From Streptomyces sp. NBRC 110035 (GTDB taxonomy: Bacteria > Actinomycetota > Actinomycetes > Streptomycetales > Streptomycetaceae), in the NCBI RefSeq assembly GCF_000829695.1, contig NZ_BBNN01000029.1:1-64000 (forward strand): a stretch of 64,000 nt of DNA, written 5' to 3'. Position 1 is the stretch's first letter. Each line of letters starts with the position of its first letter. Positions 28,116 through 37,266 of this stretch are shown piece after piece. The notes under the pieces were generated by a model. It saw nothing but the letters and a program-made list of their open reading frames with translations. It searched no databases and was not told where the DNA came from. The position numbers and the translations under genes were made by a program.

Positions 28116-29405
28116 ATGAGTGACACCGCAGGCACGTCCCCCGCGGACCCGGCGGGCGGGGGTGCCCTCGGGCCGGGGGCGGGAGCCTCGGCCAGCGGGG
28201 CGGGGCTCCCGCGGCACAGGCGACGGCGGTGGATGCTGGGCGCCGGGCTCGGTGGCGCGGCCCTGCTCGTCGTGGCCGCCGCGGCCGGGTGGGCGGTGTA
28301 CGTGAAGCTCGACGGGAACATCACGCCGGACGAGGCGGCCGCGGCCGAGCTGGCGCGGTTCGAGAAGGAACGGCCGACCGCACTGGTCAGGGACGCCCGG
28401 AACATCCTGCTGATCGGCTCGGACTCACGCTCCGGGGAGGAGAACGCCCGCTACGGCCGGGACCCGGGGACGGAGCGGTCCGACACCGCGATCCTGTTGC
28501 ACCTGCCGGCGGGCCGGGGCAGCGCCACCGCGGTGTCCCTTCCCCGGGACCTGATGGTGGACGTGCCGGGCTGTCTGCGCCGGGGCGGCGGCCGCACCGA
28601 GCCCGTGTTCGCGATGTTCAACCAGGCCTTCGAATGGGGCGGTTCCGCCTGCGCGATCCGCACCGTGGAGAAACTCACCGGCATTCGCGTCGACCATCAC
28701 GTCGTCGTGGACTTCCAGGGGTTCAAGAAGATGGTCGAGGCGGTCGACGGCGTCGAGGTGTGTCTGCGTGAACCCATTGACGACAAGGCGGCCGAACTGA
28801 AGCTGCCCGCGGGCCGGGTGACGCTGGACGGGGAACAGGCCCTCGGTTATGTCCGCGCCCGCAAGTCCCTCGGTGACGGAAGCGATACGCACCGTATGGA
28901 GCGCCAGCAGCGGTTCCTCGGGGCACTCGTCAACAAGGCGAGCGGCAATGACGTTCTGCTCAATCCGGCCAAGCTGTATCCCGTGCTGGACGCGGCCACT
29001 TCGGCACTGACGACCGACCCGGGACTGGCCAGCCTGCGGGGTTTGTACGAACTCGTCCGCGGACTGCGCGACATCCCCGCGGAACGCGTGCAATTCCTCA
29101 CCGTCCCCCGGGAGCCGTACACGAACGACGCCAATCGGGACCAGCTTTCACAGCCCGAGGCGGAGGCCCTGTTCGAGCGGTTGCGCAGGGACGCGCCGGT
29201 CACGGTCGCACAGGGCCGGGGCAGCGCCACCGGCGCCGGGTCCGGGTCCGGCGCGCCGTCCGGAAATCCGGACGACGAAAACACGGAGGGTGACGCAAAG
29301 GTCACCCGGAACGAATCCGGGGAACAGCCGGAGGAAGTGGCCGAAGCGGCCTCCCCCGCGCCGACGTTCTCCGGGAACACGGCCGCCGAGGACACCTGCG
29401 CGTAA
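28116..29405 (+). CDS. LCP (LytR-CpsA-Psr) family wall-glycopolymer transferase 1
   Basis: A 429-residue protein from ATG 28116. It has a Gly/Pro-rich cytoplasmic N-terminus, one membrane helix (about 43-64) and an extracytoplasmic LCP domain (about 85-310): NILLIGSDSRSG, TDTAILLHL-like SDTAILLHLPAG, VSLPRDLMVDVPG, VVDFQGFKKMVEAVDGVEVCL and QALGYVRARKSLGDGSD. These carry the conserved Arg and Asp residues that bind the pyrophosphate of lipid-linked glycopolymers. The C-terminus is a Gly/Ser/Glu-rich tail. LCP enzymes attach secondary wall polymers to peptidoglycan. First of four tandem LCP genes; it lacks the long C-terminal LytR_C domain of the others. Confidence 0.93.
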   Translation: MSDTAGTSPADPAGGGALGPGAGASASGAGLPRHRRRRWMLGAGLGGAALLVVAAAAGWAVYVKLDGNITPDEAAAAELARFEKERPTALVRDARNILLIGSDSRSGEENARYGRDPGTERSDTAILLHLPAGRGSATAVSLPRDLMVDVPGCLRRGGGRTEPVFAMFNQAFEWGGSACAIRTVEKLTGIRVDHHVVVDFQGFKKMVEAVDGVEVCLREPIDDKAAELKLPAGRVTLDGEQALGYVRARKSLGDGSDTHRMERQQRFLGALVNKASGNDVLLNPAKLYPVLDAATSALTTDPGLASLRGLYELVRGLRDIPAERVQFLTVPREPYTNDANRDQLSQPEAEALFERLRRDAPVTVAQGRGSATGAGSGSGAPSGNPDDENTEGDAKVTRNESGEQPEEVAEAASPAPTFSGNTAAEDTCA

Positions 29406-29646
29406 AGCCGGCTCTCAGGTGACTCCCAGACCGTGAAGCCCCGTCAAGGGATATGCACGAATTGCCCAGTTGTGAGGATGTGGAATACGCCACCGGCGTC
29501 GCCGGAGGCCGTTCCGTGCCGTTAGTGTGTGCGCTCCCGGTGCATGCGTTCCCAGGATTTCGACTCTCCATGCGCACACCGAGGACCGACCGAGCGCCTG
29601 GGAGGGGAAAGGCGCCGCGTGGCACCGACGGAGGATTCAAACGACC

Positions 29647-31455
29647 GTGGACGCGCAAGGCCGTGGGCGGGGCAACGACATGGACCCCGCAGACCAGTGG
29701 GTACTCAACCCGGAAACCGGTGATTACGAACTGCGACTGAGCAGTTCCGCACCGCAGCAGCCGGTCCCCTCCCCTCGCGGACCGCGCTCCTCCGGCGGGG
29801 GGCCGGGTGGCGGCGCGGGTGCCGGCAAGGCCTCCGGCGCGGGTGCGCCACGCGGCCGCGGCGACGCCCCCGGGCGCGCGGCGGAGCGGCCCGCCGGCCG
29901 CAGGGCGTCCGGACCCGGGACGACCGAGCGCGAGGGGCCGCCGCGCAGGCGCCGCGGCGCGCCGGAGGAGCCTTTGCCGGGCAGGTGCGGGCGCCGGCCG
30001 GTGAAGAAGAAGTCGAAGGCCAGGAAGGCCCTGGTGTGGACCGGCGGGACGACGGCGTTCGTGGTGCTCGCCACCGCCCTGGGCGGCTATCTGTACCTGG
30101 AGCACCTCAACGACAACATCAACGCCGTCTCCGACGACGGCGCGAGCACCGGTGGCTTCCAGAAGGACAAGGCCATCAACATCCTGCTGATCGGCACCGA
30201 CAAGCGCACCGGCGAGGGCAACGAGAGCTACGGCGACGCGGGCAGCGTCGGACACGCCGACACCACGCTCCTGCTGCACGTCTCCAAGGACCGTACGAAC
30301 GCCACCGCGCTCAGCATCCCGCGCGACCTCATAGTCGACATCCCCGACTGCCCCACCCAGATGAAGAACGGGACGGAGAAGGTCATCCCGGGCTCCGCCG
30401 GGGCCCGCTTCAACACCAGCCTCGGCCAGAGCGACCGCACACCGAGCTGCACCATGCGGACCGTCACCGAGCTGACCGGGATCACGCCGGACAACTTCAT
30501 GGTGGCCGACTTCAACGCGATCAAGACGCTCACCACGGCGGTCGGCGGCGTCGAGGTCTGTCTCGCCCAGGACGTCGACGACAAGGACTCCAAGCTCAAG
30601 CTGTCCGCCGGGACGCACACCATCGAGGGCGAACAGGCCCTGGCCTTCGTCCGCACCCGCCACGCCTGGGGCAACCAGGGCGACCTCGACCGAATCAAGG
30701 TGCAGCAGCAGTTCCTCGGCGCGCTGATGAGGCAGCTCAAGTCGAGTGACACGCTGACCAGCCCGTCGAAGATGATCAAGCTGGCGGAGGCGGGAACCGA
30801 GGCACTCACCGTCGACTCCCAGCTGGACAGCATCAACAAGCTGAAGGATCTCGGTCTGGAGCTGGGCAAGCTCAACACCAAGAACCTGACCTTCACCACG
30901 CTGCCGGTGGTCGACAACCCCGCGGAGGCGGTGAGGGCGACCGTCGTCGTGGACGAGTCCAAGGCCCCGGAGATCCTGGACCTGATCAAGAACGACGTGT
31001 CGTTCACCGAGGTCAAGCAGCAGGAGAAGAAGGAGAAGGCCGCCGTCGCCGCCCGCCTCGAGGGCACCAAGGCAGCGGCCTCCGAGGTGCGGGTACAGGT
31101 CCTCAACGGCGGCGCCCCGGCGGGCAGCGCCCAGGAGGTGCTCACCTGGCTCCAGGTGGAGGAGGGCGTGAGCAGGTCGGAGAACGCCGGCAACGCGGAC
31201 GAGACACTGAAGAGGACCACCCTCGAGTACGCGCCCGACCAGGCCGACCAGGCCCGCCGCCTCGCCGACCTGCTCGGCCTCTCCGGCTCGGGGATGAAGC
31301 CCGGCGAGAGCGTCACCAACTCCCAGGGGGCGCCCGCGATGACGCTGACCCTCGGCGAGGACTTCAAGGGTGCGGGCGTCTCCCTCACCACTCCGTCCAA
31401 GGCGCCGGACGACATCGAGAAGTCCACGGCGGACAAGGTCGAGTGCGCGGAGTGA
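29647..31455 (+). CDS. LCP family wall-glycopolymer transferase 2
   Basis: A 602-residue protein from GTG 29647, preceded by GGAGG about 13 nt upstream; the same VDAQGRGR start and SD occur in the next gene. The N-terminal MDPADQWVLNPETGDYELRL box and an Arg/Pro-rich stretch precede a membrane helix (about 138-157) and an LCP domain (about 175-370) with NILLIGTDKRTG, ALSIPRDLIVDIPDC, VADFNAIKTLTTAVGGVEVCL and ALAFVRTRHAWGNQGDLDRIK. A LytR_C-type domain follows (about 470-560, VRVQVLNGGAPAGSAQEVL). Parts are DNA-identical to LCP gene 3. Confidence 0.93.
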   Translation: MDAQGRGRGNDMDPADQWVLNPETGDYELRLSSSAPQQPVPSPRGPRSSGGGPGGGAGAGKASGAGAPRGRGDAPGRAAERPAGRRASGPGTTEREGPPRRRRGAPEEPLPGRCGRRPVKKKSKARKALVWTGGTTAFVVLATALGGYLYLEHLNDNINAVSDDGASTGGFQKDKAINILLIGTDKRTGEGNESYGDAGSVGHADTTLLLHVSKDRTNATALSIPRDLIVDIPDCPTQMKNGTEKVIPGSAGARFNTSLGQSDRTPSCTMRTVTELTGITPDNFMVADFNAIKTLTTAVGGVEVCLAQDVDDKDSKLKLSAGTHTIEGEQALAFVRTRHAWGNQGDLDRIKVQQQFLGALMRQLKSSDTLTSPSKMIKLAEAGTEALTVDSQLDSINKLKDLGLELGKLNTKNLTFTTLPVVDNPAEAVRATVVVDESKAPEILDLIKNDVSFTEVKQQEKKEKAAVAARLEGTKAAASEVRVQVLNGGAPAGSAQEVLTWLQVEEGVSRSENAGNADETLKRTTLEYAPDQADQARRLADLLGLSGSGMKPGESVTNSQGAPAMTLTLGEDFKGAGVSLTTPSKAPDDIEKSTADKVECAE

Positions 31456-31752
31456 CGCGACGCGGGGTGACGCGACGCGGGGTGCCGGCGCGCCCGCGGG
31501 GCGCGCGCCCTGCGGAGGGAGTGACCTCACGCCGTCATTTCCCCACCCAATAGGGCGGTTTACCCCTTTTCGCGCCCGAGGAATTCGTCACTGAGGTCCC
31601 GTCCCGCCCGGATCGGCGGCTACTGTGAACGCTCCAGTGCCCCGGCCGCGAGGACCGTTCCGGCGTCGCGCGCACGGTGGCGAACCAGTACGCGCGGACA
31701 CCCTCCGGAGGGGGGAGGGTGCCGTGTGGCCCCGACGGAGGATCGGACGAGC

Positions 31753-33507
31753 GTGGACGCGCAGGGCCGTGGGCGGGCGGACAGAGCCGACCCCGCAGAC
31801 CAATGGGTACTCAATCCGGCCACCGGTGAGTACGAACTGCGACTGGGCCCTTCCGCATCGCAGTCGTCCGTCCCCGGACCCCGCGGAACCTTCCCGCGCC
31901 CCACGGACCGCCCGGCCGGCCCCGGCGGCAGGGGCCGCCCCCACGGTGGCATGCCCGGCAGCCCCCCGCGGGCGCCCGGCCGCGAGGTGCCGCCGCCGCG
32001 ACGGCGCGGCACGCCCGAGCCGCCGCCCGGACGGCGCGGAGGCCGGCCGGGGCAGCGCGGGCTCCGGGCGAGGAAGGCCCTGCTGTGGATCGGCGGGACG
32101 ACGGCGTTCGTGGTGCTCGCCACCGGCACGGCCGGCTACGTCTATCTGAAGCATCTCGAGGGCAACGTCGACACGACCGACGTCGGCGACGCGGGCTCGG
32201 GCAGTTTCAGCAGGGACGAGGCCTTCGACATCCTCGTTCTCGGCACCGACAGGCGCACCGGCTCGGGCAACGAGGGCTACGGCGACGCCGGCAGCGCGGG
32301 GCACGCCGACACCACGATTCTGCTGCACGTCTCCGAGGACCGCACGAACGCCACCGCGCTCAGCATCCCGCGCGACCTCATAGTCGACATCCCCGACTGC
32401 CCCACCCAGATGGAGGACGGGACGGAGAAGGTGATCCCCGGGCTGCAGGGTGCCCGCTTCAACCGGAGCCTCGGTGAGGGCGGCCGGGACCCGGGCTGCG
32501 CGATGCGCACGGTGGAGAAGGCCACCGGCATCAAGCCCGACCACTTCATGATGGCCGACTTCAACGCGGTCAAGACGCTCACCTCGGCGGTCGACGGCGT
32601 CGACGTGTGCGTGGAACACGCGGTGGACGACAAGCAGTCGAAGCTGAAGCTGCCCGCGGGCGAGTCGACGGTGGAGGGCGAACAGGCCCTCGCCTTCGTC
32701 CGGACCCGGCACAGTTTCGGCAACGAGGGCGACCTCGACCGGATCAAGGTGCAGCAGCACTTCCTGGCCTCGCTGATGCGCAAGATGTCCTCGAGCGACA
32801 CCCTCACCAGCCCCACCAAGCTGGTGAAGCTGGCCGAGGCCGCCACCGAGGCGCTGACCGTGGACACCGGCATCGGCAGTGTGAGCACGCTCAAGGACGT
32901 CGCCCTGGAGCTGAAGAAGGTCCCGCCGAAGAACATCTCGTTCACCACGGTGCCGGTGCGTGACAACCCCGCGGAGGCGGTGAGGGCGACCGTCGTCGTG
33001 GACGAGTCCAAGGCCCCGCAGCTGTTCGCCGCGATCGCCGGCGACGTGTCGCTGACCGAGGTCGAGGAGAAGCGGGAGAAGAAGGAGAGGGCCGCCGTCG
33101 CCGCCCGCCTCGAGGGCGCCAGGGCACCGGCCTCGGAGGTGCGGGTGCAGGTCCTCAACGGCGGCGCCCCTGCGGGCAGCGCCCAGGAGATGCTCCGCCG
33201 GCTCCAGGTGGAGGAGGGCGTGAACAAGTCGGAGAACGCCGGCAACGCCCCCAGGACGCTGAAGAGGACCACCCTCGAGTACGCGCCCGACCAGGCCGAC
33301 CAGGCCCGCCGCCTCGCCGACCTGCTCGGCCTGTCCGGTGCGGCGCTGAAGCCCGGCGAGGGCGTCACCGACTCCCAGGGTCTGCCCGCGATGACGCTGA
33401 CCCTCGGCGAGGACTTCACGGGCGCCGGATCACCGCTCGGTGCTTCCGCCGCGGAGGCCGTGGACGTGGAGAAGTCCACCGCCGACCAGGTCGAGTGCGC
33501 GACCTGA
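31753..33507 (+). CDS. LCP family wall-glycopolymer transferase 3
   Basis: A 584-residue protein from GTG 31753 with GGAGG upstream. It is a close paralogue of LCP gene 2: same DPADQWVLNPATGEYELRL N-terminal box, one membrane helix (about 112-132), an LCP domain (about 150-345; ILVLGTDRRTGSGN, ALSIPRDLIVDIPDC, MADFNAVKTLTSAVDGVDVCV, FVRTRHSFGNEGDLDRIK) and a LytR_C domain (about 445-540). Several blocks of 57-74 bp are identical to gene 2 even at silent sites, which argues for recent duplication or gene conversion. Expected to be redundant with, or partly specialised from, gene 2. Confidence 0.93.
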   Translation: MDAQGRGRADRADPADQWVLNPATGEYELRLGPSASQSSVPGPRGTFPRPTDRPAGPGGRGRPHGGMPGSPPRAPGREVPPPRRRGTPEPPPGRRGGRPGQRGLRARKALLWIGGTTAFVVLATGTAGYVYLKHLEGNVDTTDVGDAGSGSFSRDEAFDILVLGTDRRTGSGNEGYGDAGSAGHADTTILLHVSEDRTNATALSIPRDLIVDIPDCPTQMEDGTEKVIPGLQGARFNRSLGEGGRDPGCAMRTVEKATGIKPDHFMMADFNAVKTLTSAVDGVDVCVEHAVDDKQSKLKLPAGESTVEGEQALAFVRTRHSFGNEGDLDRIKVQQHFLASLMRKMSSSDTLTSPTKLVKLAEAATEALTVDTGIGSVSTLKDVALELKKVPPKNISFTTVPVRDNPAEAVRATVVVDESKAPQLFAAIAGDVSLTEVEEKREKKERAAVAARLEGARAPASEVRVQVLNGGAPAGSAQEMLRRLQVEEGVNKSENAGNAPRTLKRTTLEYAPDQADQARRLADLLGLSGAALKPGEGVTDSQGLPAMTLTLGEDFTGAGSPLGASAAEAVDVEKSTADQVECAT

Positions 33508-33580
33508 CGCCCAGCCGGGCCGCGTCCGGGGACCCGTGCGCGGCCCGTCAAAAGTTGTTGACGTGGAATCGCGTTCCTGG

Positions 33581-33609
33581 GGCAACTGACTGGCCTGTCG
33601 TGCGTCTAA
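33581..33609 (+). promoter_or_regulatory. ECF (sigma-E-like) promoter candidate upstream of LCP gene 4
   Basis: GGCAACT (33581-33587), then 17 nt, then TCTAA (33605-33609). This resembles the Streptomyces sigma-E consensus (GGAAC, 16-17 nt, TCTAA), with one mismatch in the -35 core. Sigma-E controls the cell-envelope stress response, so an LCP target would make sense. Inference only. Confidence 0.4.
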
Positions 33610-33630
33610 CACAACGCAGAACAGGCCAGT
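33589..33630. promoter_or_regulatory. Inverted repeat overlapping the LCP gene 4 promoter
   Basis: ACTGGCCTGT (33589-33598) and ACAGGCCAGT (33621-33630) form a perfect 10-bp inverted repeat separated by 22 nt. It spans the presumed -10 element and start site. It could be a regulator binding site or a hairpin in the leader. Confidence 0.45.
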
Positions 33631-33672
33631 TCCATGACGCGAGGAGTACCAGGGGTGGGGAGGGCGACCGAA

Positions 33673-35397
33673 GTGACGCAGCGCGCCGCGCGGAAGACGC
33701 TCCGCGACGACCGGCGTGACCCGGGCCCGGAGGACGGCCCCTCGGGCGTCCCGGCCGACGGCGACGGCGGGCGTGCGGCGGGCGGTGACGGCAGCGGTGA
33801 GACACCCGCGTCGGACGGTGACGACGGCGGCATACCCGCGTCCGGCGCCGACGCGCCCGCTTCCGGCGAGGGCGGCGGCCGTCGCCCTCGGCGCCGGATG
33901 CTCAGATGGGCCGCGGCGGCCCTCGCGCTGCTGCTCCTGGGCTCGGCCGGGGCCGGCTACGTCTACTACCGGCACCTGAACGGCAACATCAAGCAGAACC
34001 CCCTGAACCTGGGCGACGGCAAGGTCGCCGAACCCACGCCGAACGCCGCCGGGCAGACCCCGCTGAACATCCTGCTGATCGGCTCCGACGCCCGGGACAG
34101 CAAGGAGAACCAGGAGCTCGGCGGCGCCCGCGAGACGTTCGGCTCCACCCCGCTGGCCGATGTGCAGATGCTGCTGCACCTGTCCGCCGACCGGACCAAC
34201 ATGTCCGTGATCAGCATGCCCCGCGACACCCTCGTCCGGATCCCCAAGTGCACCGACCCCGAGGACGGGACGGTGTACGAGGCGAGCAACGGGCGGACGA
34301 TGACCAACCAGAGCCTCGGACACGGCGGTCCGGGCTGCACCGTGGCCACCTGGCAGGAGCTCACCGGCATCCACATCGACCACTTCGTCATGGTCGACTT
34401 CGCCGGGGTGGTCTCCATGGCCGACGCCGTCGGCGGCGTCCCCGTGTGCGTGGACGCCAACATCCTCTCGCGCAACAGCCGGGGCCACGGCTCCGGCCTG
34501 AAGCTGCCCGAGGGCACCCACCCGGTCAAGGGCGAGCAGGCCCTGCAGTGGCTGCGTACGCGCTACGGCTTCGAGGACGGCAGCGACCTCGCCCGCGCCA
34601 AGGCACAGCACATGTACATGAACTCGCTGGCCCGCGAGCTGCGCGAGAACGCCACCCTGAGCAGCCCCAACAAACTGCGCAGGCTGGCCGAGGAGGCCAC
34701 CCGGGCGCTCACCGTCGACCCCGGCCTCGACACCGTCAAGAAGCTGTACGACCTCAGCAACGAGCTGCGCAAGGTCAGGCCGGAGCGCATCACCATGACC
34801 ACGATGCCCAACCGGTACGTGGGTGCCCGCGTGGAGCCCACCGGGGACGCCGACCAGCTGTTCCGGCTGGTCCGCGACGACATCGCCCTGGACGGCAAGG
34901 ACGAGGAGCCGGCCCGGGCCGAGAAGGCTGCCGAGGAGGCGGCCGAGGAGGAGAAGGGGGCCGCGTCCGCCGAACCGGCCGCCCCCGACGCCGAGATCGC
35001 CGTCCAGGTCGTCAACGGCACCCGCACCGACACCCTCGCCGCGGCGTCCGGCCGTGCGAGCACCGTGGCCGGGCTCCTGCACGAGAAGGGGTTCACCGGC
35101 ACGTCCGCCGACACCGCCGGCTCCCTGAACGAGCAGCTGACGCTGGTGCGCTACCCGAGCACCGACCTGGAGAGCAACGCCCTGCGCGTCGCCGAGTCGC
35201 TGGGCGTTCCGGAGAGTTCGGTGCGCCGGTCCACCGGCGTCTCGGGTGTCACGGTCGTCGTCGGCGCCGACTGGCGTGAGGGAACGGAGTACGAGGCACC
35301 CGAACAGGACGACACGACCCCCGAGTCGGCCGAGGCCCTCAACGGGGCGGACGACTCCGCCTGCATGAAGGTCGACCCGAACTACACCTGGTCCTGA
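33673..35397 (+). CDS. LCP family wall-glycopolymer transferase 4
   Basis: A 574-residue protein. GTG 33673 was preferred because GGGGAGGG lies 10 nt upstream; the in-frame ATG 33634 has no Shine-Dalgarno and lies inside an inverted repeat region. It has a Gly/Asp-rich N-terminus, a Trp/Ala/Leu membrane helix (about 77-98) and an LCP domain (about 130-335; NILLIGSDARDS, VISMPRDTLVRIPKC, MVDFAGVVSMADAVGGVPVCV, ALQWLRTRYGFEDGSDLARAK). An Ala/Glu coiled linker then precedes a LytR_C domain (about 445-545). It is more diverged than genes 2 and 3. A terminator hairpin follows (35483-35509). Confidence 0.93.
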   Translation: MTQRAARKTLRDDRRDPGPEDGPSGVPADGDGGRAAGGDGSGETPASDGDDGGIPASGADAPASGEGGGRRPRRRMLRWAAAALALLLLGSAGAGYVYYRHLNGNIKQNPLNLGDGKVAEPTPNAAGQTPLNILLIGSDARDSKENQELGGARETFGSTPLADVQMLLHLSADRTNMSVISMPRDTLVRIPKCTDPEDGTVYEASNGRTMTNQSLGHGGPGCTVATWQELTGIHIDHFVMVDFAGVVSMADAVGGVPVCVDANILSRNSRGHGSGLKLPEGTHPVKGEQALQWLRTRYGFEDGSDLARAKAQHMYMNSLARELRENATLSSPNKLRRLAEEATRALTVDPGLDTVKKLYDLSNELRKVRPERITMTTMPNRYVGARVEPTGDADQLFRLVRDDIALDGKDEEPARAEKAAEEAAEEEKGAASAEPAAPDAEIAVQVVNGTRTDTLAAASGRASTVAGLLHEKGFTGTSADTAGSLNEQLTLVRYPSTDLESNALRVAESLGVPESSVRRSTGVSGVTVVVGADWREGTEYEAPEQDDTTPESAEALNGADDSACMKVDPNYTWS

Positions 35398-35482
35398 CAG
35401 GAGCCGGGGATCACCGCGCGTTCCCGGACCGGGCGCCCCGCCCGTCCTGTGGTGGTCATGGGGCGAGGGGCGTAGGACTGAA

Positions 35483-35509
35483 GGCGGGGGCCGGTCCGCG
35501 GCCCCCGCC
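35483..35509 (+). terminator. Hairpin terminator after the LCP gene block
   Basis: GGCGGGGGCCG (35483-35493) and CGGCCCCCGCC (35499-35509) form a perfect 11-bp stem with a 5-nt loop. It lies 86 nt past the LCP gene 4 stop and just before the Shine-Dalgarno of the next gene. Confidence 0.75.
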
Positions 35510-35527
35510 GTTCCCCTGGGAGGAATC

Positions 35528-35890
35528 ATGACCCGGTCCGCCGCCGCGTCCCCCATGAGCCAGGAGATGCAGGAGTGCGTTCAGGCGTGCATGGACTGCC
35601 ACAGCACGTGCGAGGAGACCATGAGCTCCTGTCTGCGGATGGGTGGCCAGGCCCCCGCGCAGATCATGGGAGCCCTCATGGACTGCGCCGACATGACCCG
35701 CATGTGCGCCGACATGATGATGCGCCGCTCGCCGCTGGCCGCCGAGATGTGCGCGATGTGCGCCACGGCCTGTGACCTGTGCGCCGAGGCGTGCATGTCC
35801 ATGCCGGACGACGCGCAGATGATGCGCTGCGCGGAGTCCTGTCGCCGCTGCTCCGAGTCCTGCCGTGCCATGGCGGGCGCCACGATGTGA
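35528..35890 (+). CDS. Cys/Met-rich four-helix bundle copper-binding protein (Csp/DUF326-like)
   Basis: A 120-residue protein from ATG 35528, with GGGAGGA 5 nt upstream. It contains 16 Cys (at 17, 21, 24, 28, 35, 53, 60, 75, 78, 82, 85, 89, 101, 105, 108 and 112) and 21 Met. The Cys spacings (CX3CX2CX3C, repeated) place thiols on the inner faces of four helices, as in the cytosolic copper-storage protein Csp3 and the DUF326 family. There is no signal peptide, so it is cytosolic. Probable role: binding many Cu(I) ions for storage or detoxification. It is isolated between LCP genes with its own strong ribosome site; no copper regulator or transporter is adjacent. Confidence 0.88.
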   Translation: MTRSAAASPMSQEMQECVQACMDCHSTCEETMSSCLRMGGQAPAQIMGALMDCADMTRMCADMMMRRSPLAAEMCAMCATACDLCAEACMSMPDDAQMMRCAESCRRCSESCRAMAGATM

Positions 35891-35979
35891 CGCCGGACGT
35901 CCGCACCGGCGCCGGAAGGGGCCGGACACTCGGCCGCCCTGTCCGTCCCGCCCGCCCGTCCTCGTCGGCGCCGGGGTGC

Positions 35980-37266
35980 TCAGTCGCCCTTGACGGTGAC
36001 CTTCTCGTCGTTCTTCAGCTCGTCCACCAGCTGCTTGACCTTCGCCTTGTCCCAGAGCAGGTTGCCGCCGGTGGAGCCCGCGAGAGGCATGTTCAGGGAG
36101 GTGCCGTCGCCGCCGCTGACGCCCTTCATCGACCAGAACATGTCGGCCAGGCCGAACAGGCTCATGTCCTCGTCGACGATCAGCGAGTCCAGGCCCGCGC
36201 CCATGGTCGGGTACAGCGTGAACGGGTTCAGGACCGTGCCCGGCGTCGCCACCTGGTTCGCGAGGGCGGAGAGGAACTTCTGCTGGTTCTTCGTACGGTC
36301 CAGGTCGGAGCCGGCCAGCGCGTACCGGGTGCGGACGAAGGCAAGGGCCTCCTCGCCGTTCAGCGTCTGCCGGCCCTTCTTGAGGTCGGCGCCGGACTTG
36401 GTGTCCTTGATGTCCTGCGGGATGTCCATCTCCACACCGCCGACCGCGTCCACGATGTTCGCGAAGCCGGCGAAACCGATCTCCACGTAGTGGTCGATGC
36501 GCAGGCCGGTGTTGAACTCGACGGTGCGGACCAGGAGTTCGGGGCCGTCCTCCGCGTAGGCCGCGTTCAGCTTCACCTGCCGGCCCGTGCCCTGGTACGT
36601 CTTGCCGGACTCGGAGCCCTTGAAGGTGGGTATCTCCACGTTCGAGTCGCGGGGCAGCGAGACCAGGGTGGGGCCGTTGCTGCCGGTGTGCAGGATCATC
36701 ATGGAGTCCGTGCGCTTGCCCTCGGCCGACCCGGTGCGCAGGTTCTTCTTCTGCTCGTCGGTCAGCCCGGCCCGGCTGTCGGAGCCGACGATCAGGTAGT
36801 TCGTGCCCTCGCCCGCCTCCGGCCGGTCCAGCACGATCGACAGGTCGACCTCGCGGTTGAGCTTCGCGTCGGCCCAGAAGTAGGTGCCCACGGTCGTCAC
36901 GACCAGCACGGCCGCGACCGTGATCGCCGTCACCTTGATCCGGCGGCGCCAGTCGGGCGCGGGACGCTGCGCGTACCGGCCGTCGTCGCCCGGCCCTCCG
37001 GGTCCGCCGTAGCCGCCCCCGCCGGGGGAGCCGTAGACCTGGCCCGTGTTGTAGCCGCTGTCGTGGTCGCCGCCGTGCCCGCGGCCGTCCACGTACGACG
37101 GCTGCTGCGGCACCGTGCCGCCGTACGCCCCCTGGCCGGGCGGGGCCGCCGGGCCGCGGCGGACCTGGCGCATGACCCGGGCGCTCTCGGGCTGTGCGCT
37201 CGCGCTCCCCTGTCCGTAGCGGGGGCCGCGGTTGTCGTCGGACCAGGCCTCGGGCCAATCATTCAT
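35980..37266 (-). CDS. LCP family wall-glycopolymer transferase 5
   Basis: A 428-residue protein from ATG 37266 (MNDWPEAWSDDNRGP), chosen because the Gly/Pro/Tyr-rich N-terminus seen in homologues starts here; the Shine-Dalgarno is weak. It has a membrane helix (about 108-130) and an LCP domain (about 150-365) with TNYLIVGSDSRAGLT, LVSLPRDSNVEIP, VKLNAAYAEDGPELLVRTVE, EIGFAGFANIVDAVGGVEMDI and ALAFVRTRYALAGSDLDRTKNQQKFL. There is no LytR_C domain. Transcribed opposite to genes 1-4 and convergent with the copper protein. Its architecture is closest to typical actinobacterial Lcp1 ligases. Confidence 0.93.
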   Translation of the reverse strand: MNDWPEAWSDDNRGPRYGQGSASAQPESARVMRQVRRGPAAPPGQGAYGGTVPQQPSYVDGRGHGGDHDSGYNTGQVYGSPGGGGYGGPGGPGDDGRYAQRPAPDWRRRIKVTAITVAAVLVVTTVGTYFWADAKLNREVDLSIVLDRPEAGEGTNYLIVGSDSRAGLTDEQKKNLRTGSAEGKRTDSMMILHTGSNGPTLVSLPRDSNVEIPTFKGSESGKTYQGTGRQVKLNAAYAEDGPELLVRTVEFNTGLRIDHYVEIGFAGFANIVDAVGGVEMDIPQDIKDTKSGADLKKGRQTLNGEEALAFVRTRYALAGSDLDRTKNQQKFLSALANQVATPGTVLNPFTLYPTMGAGLDSLIVDEDMSLFGLADMFWSMKGVSGGDGTSLNMPLAGSTGGNLLWDKAKVKQLVDELKNDEKVTVKGD

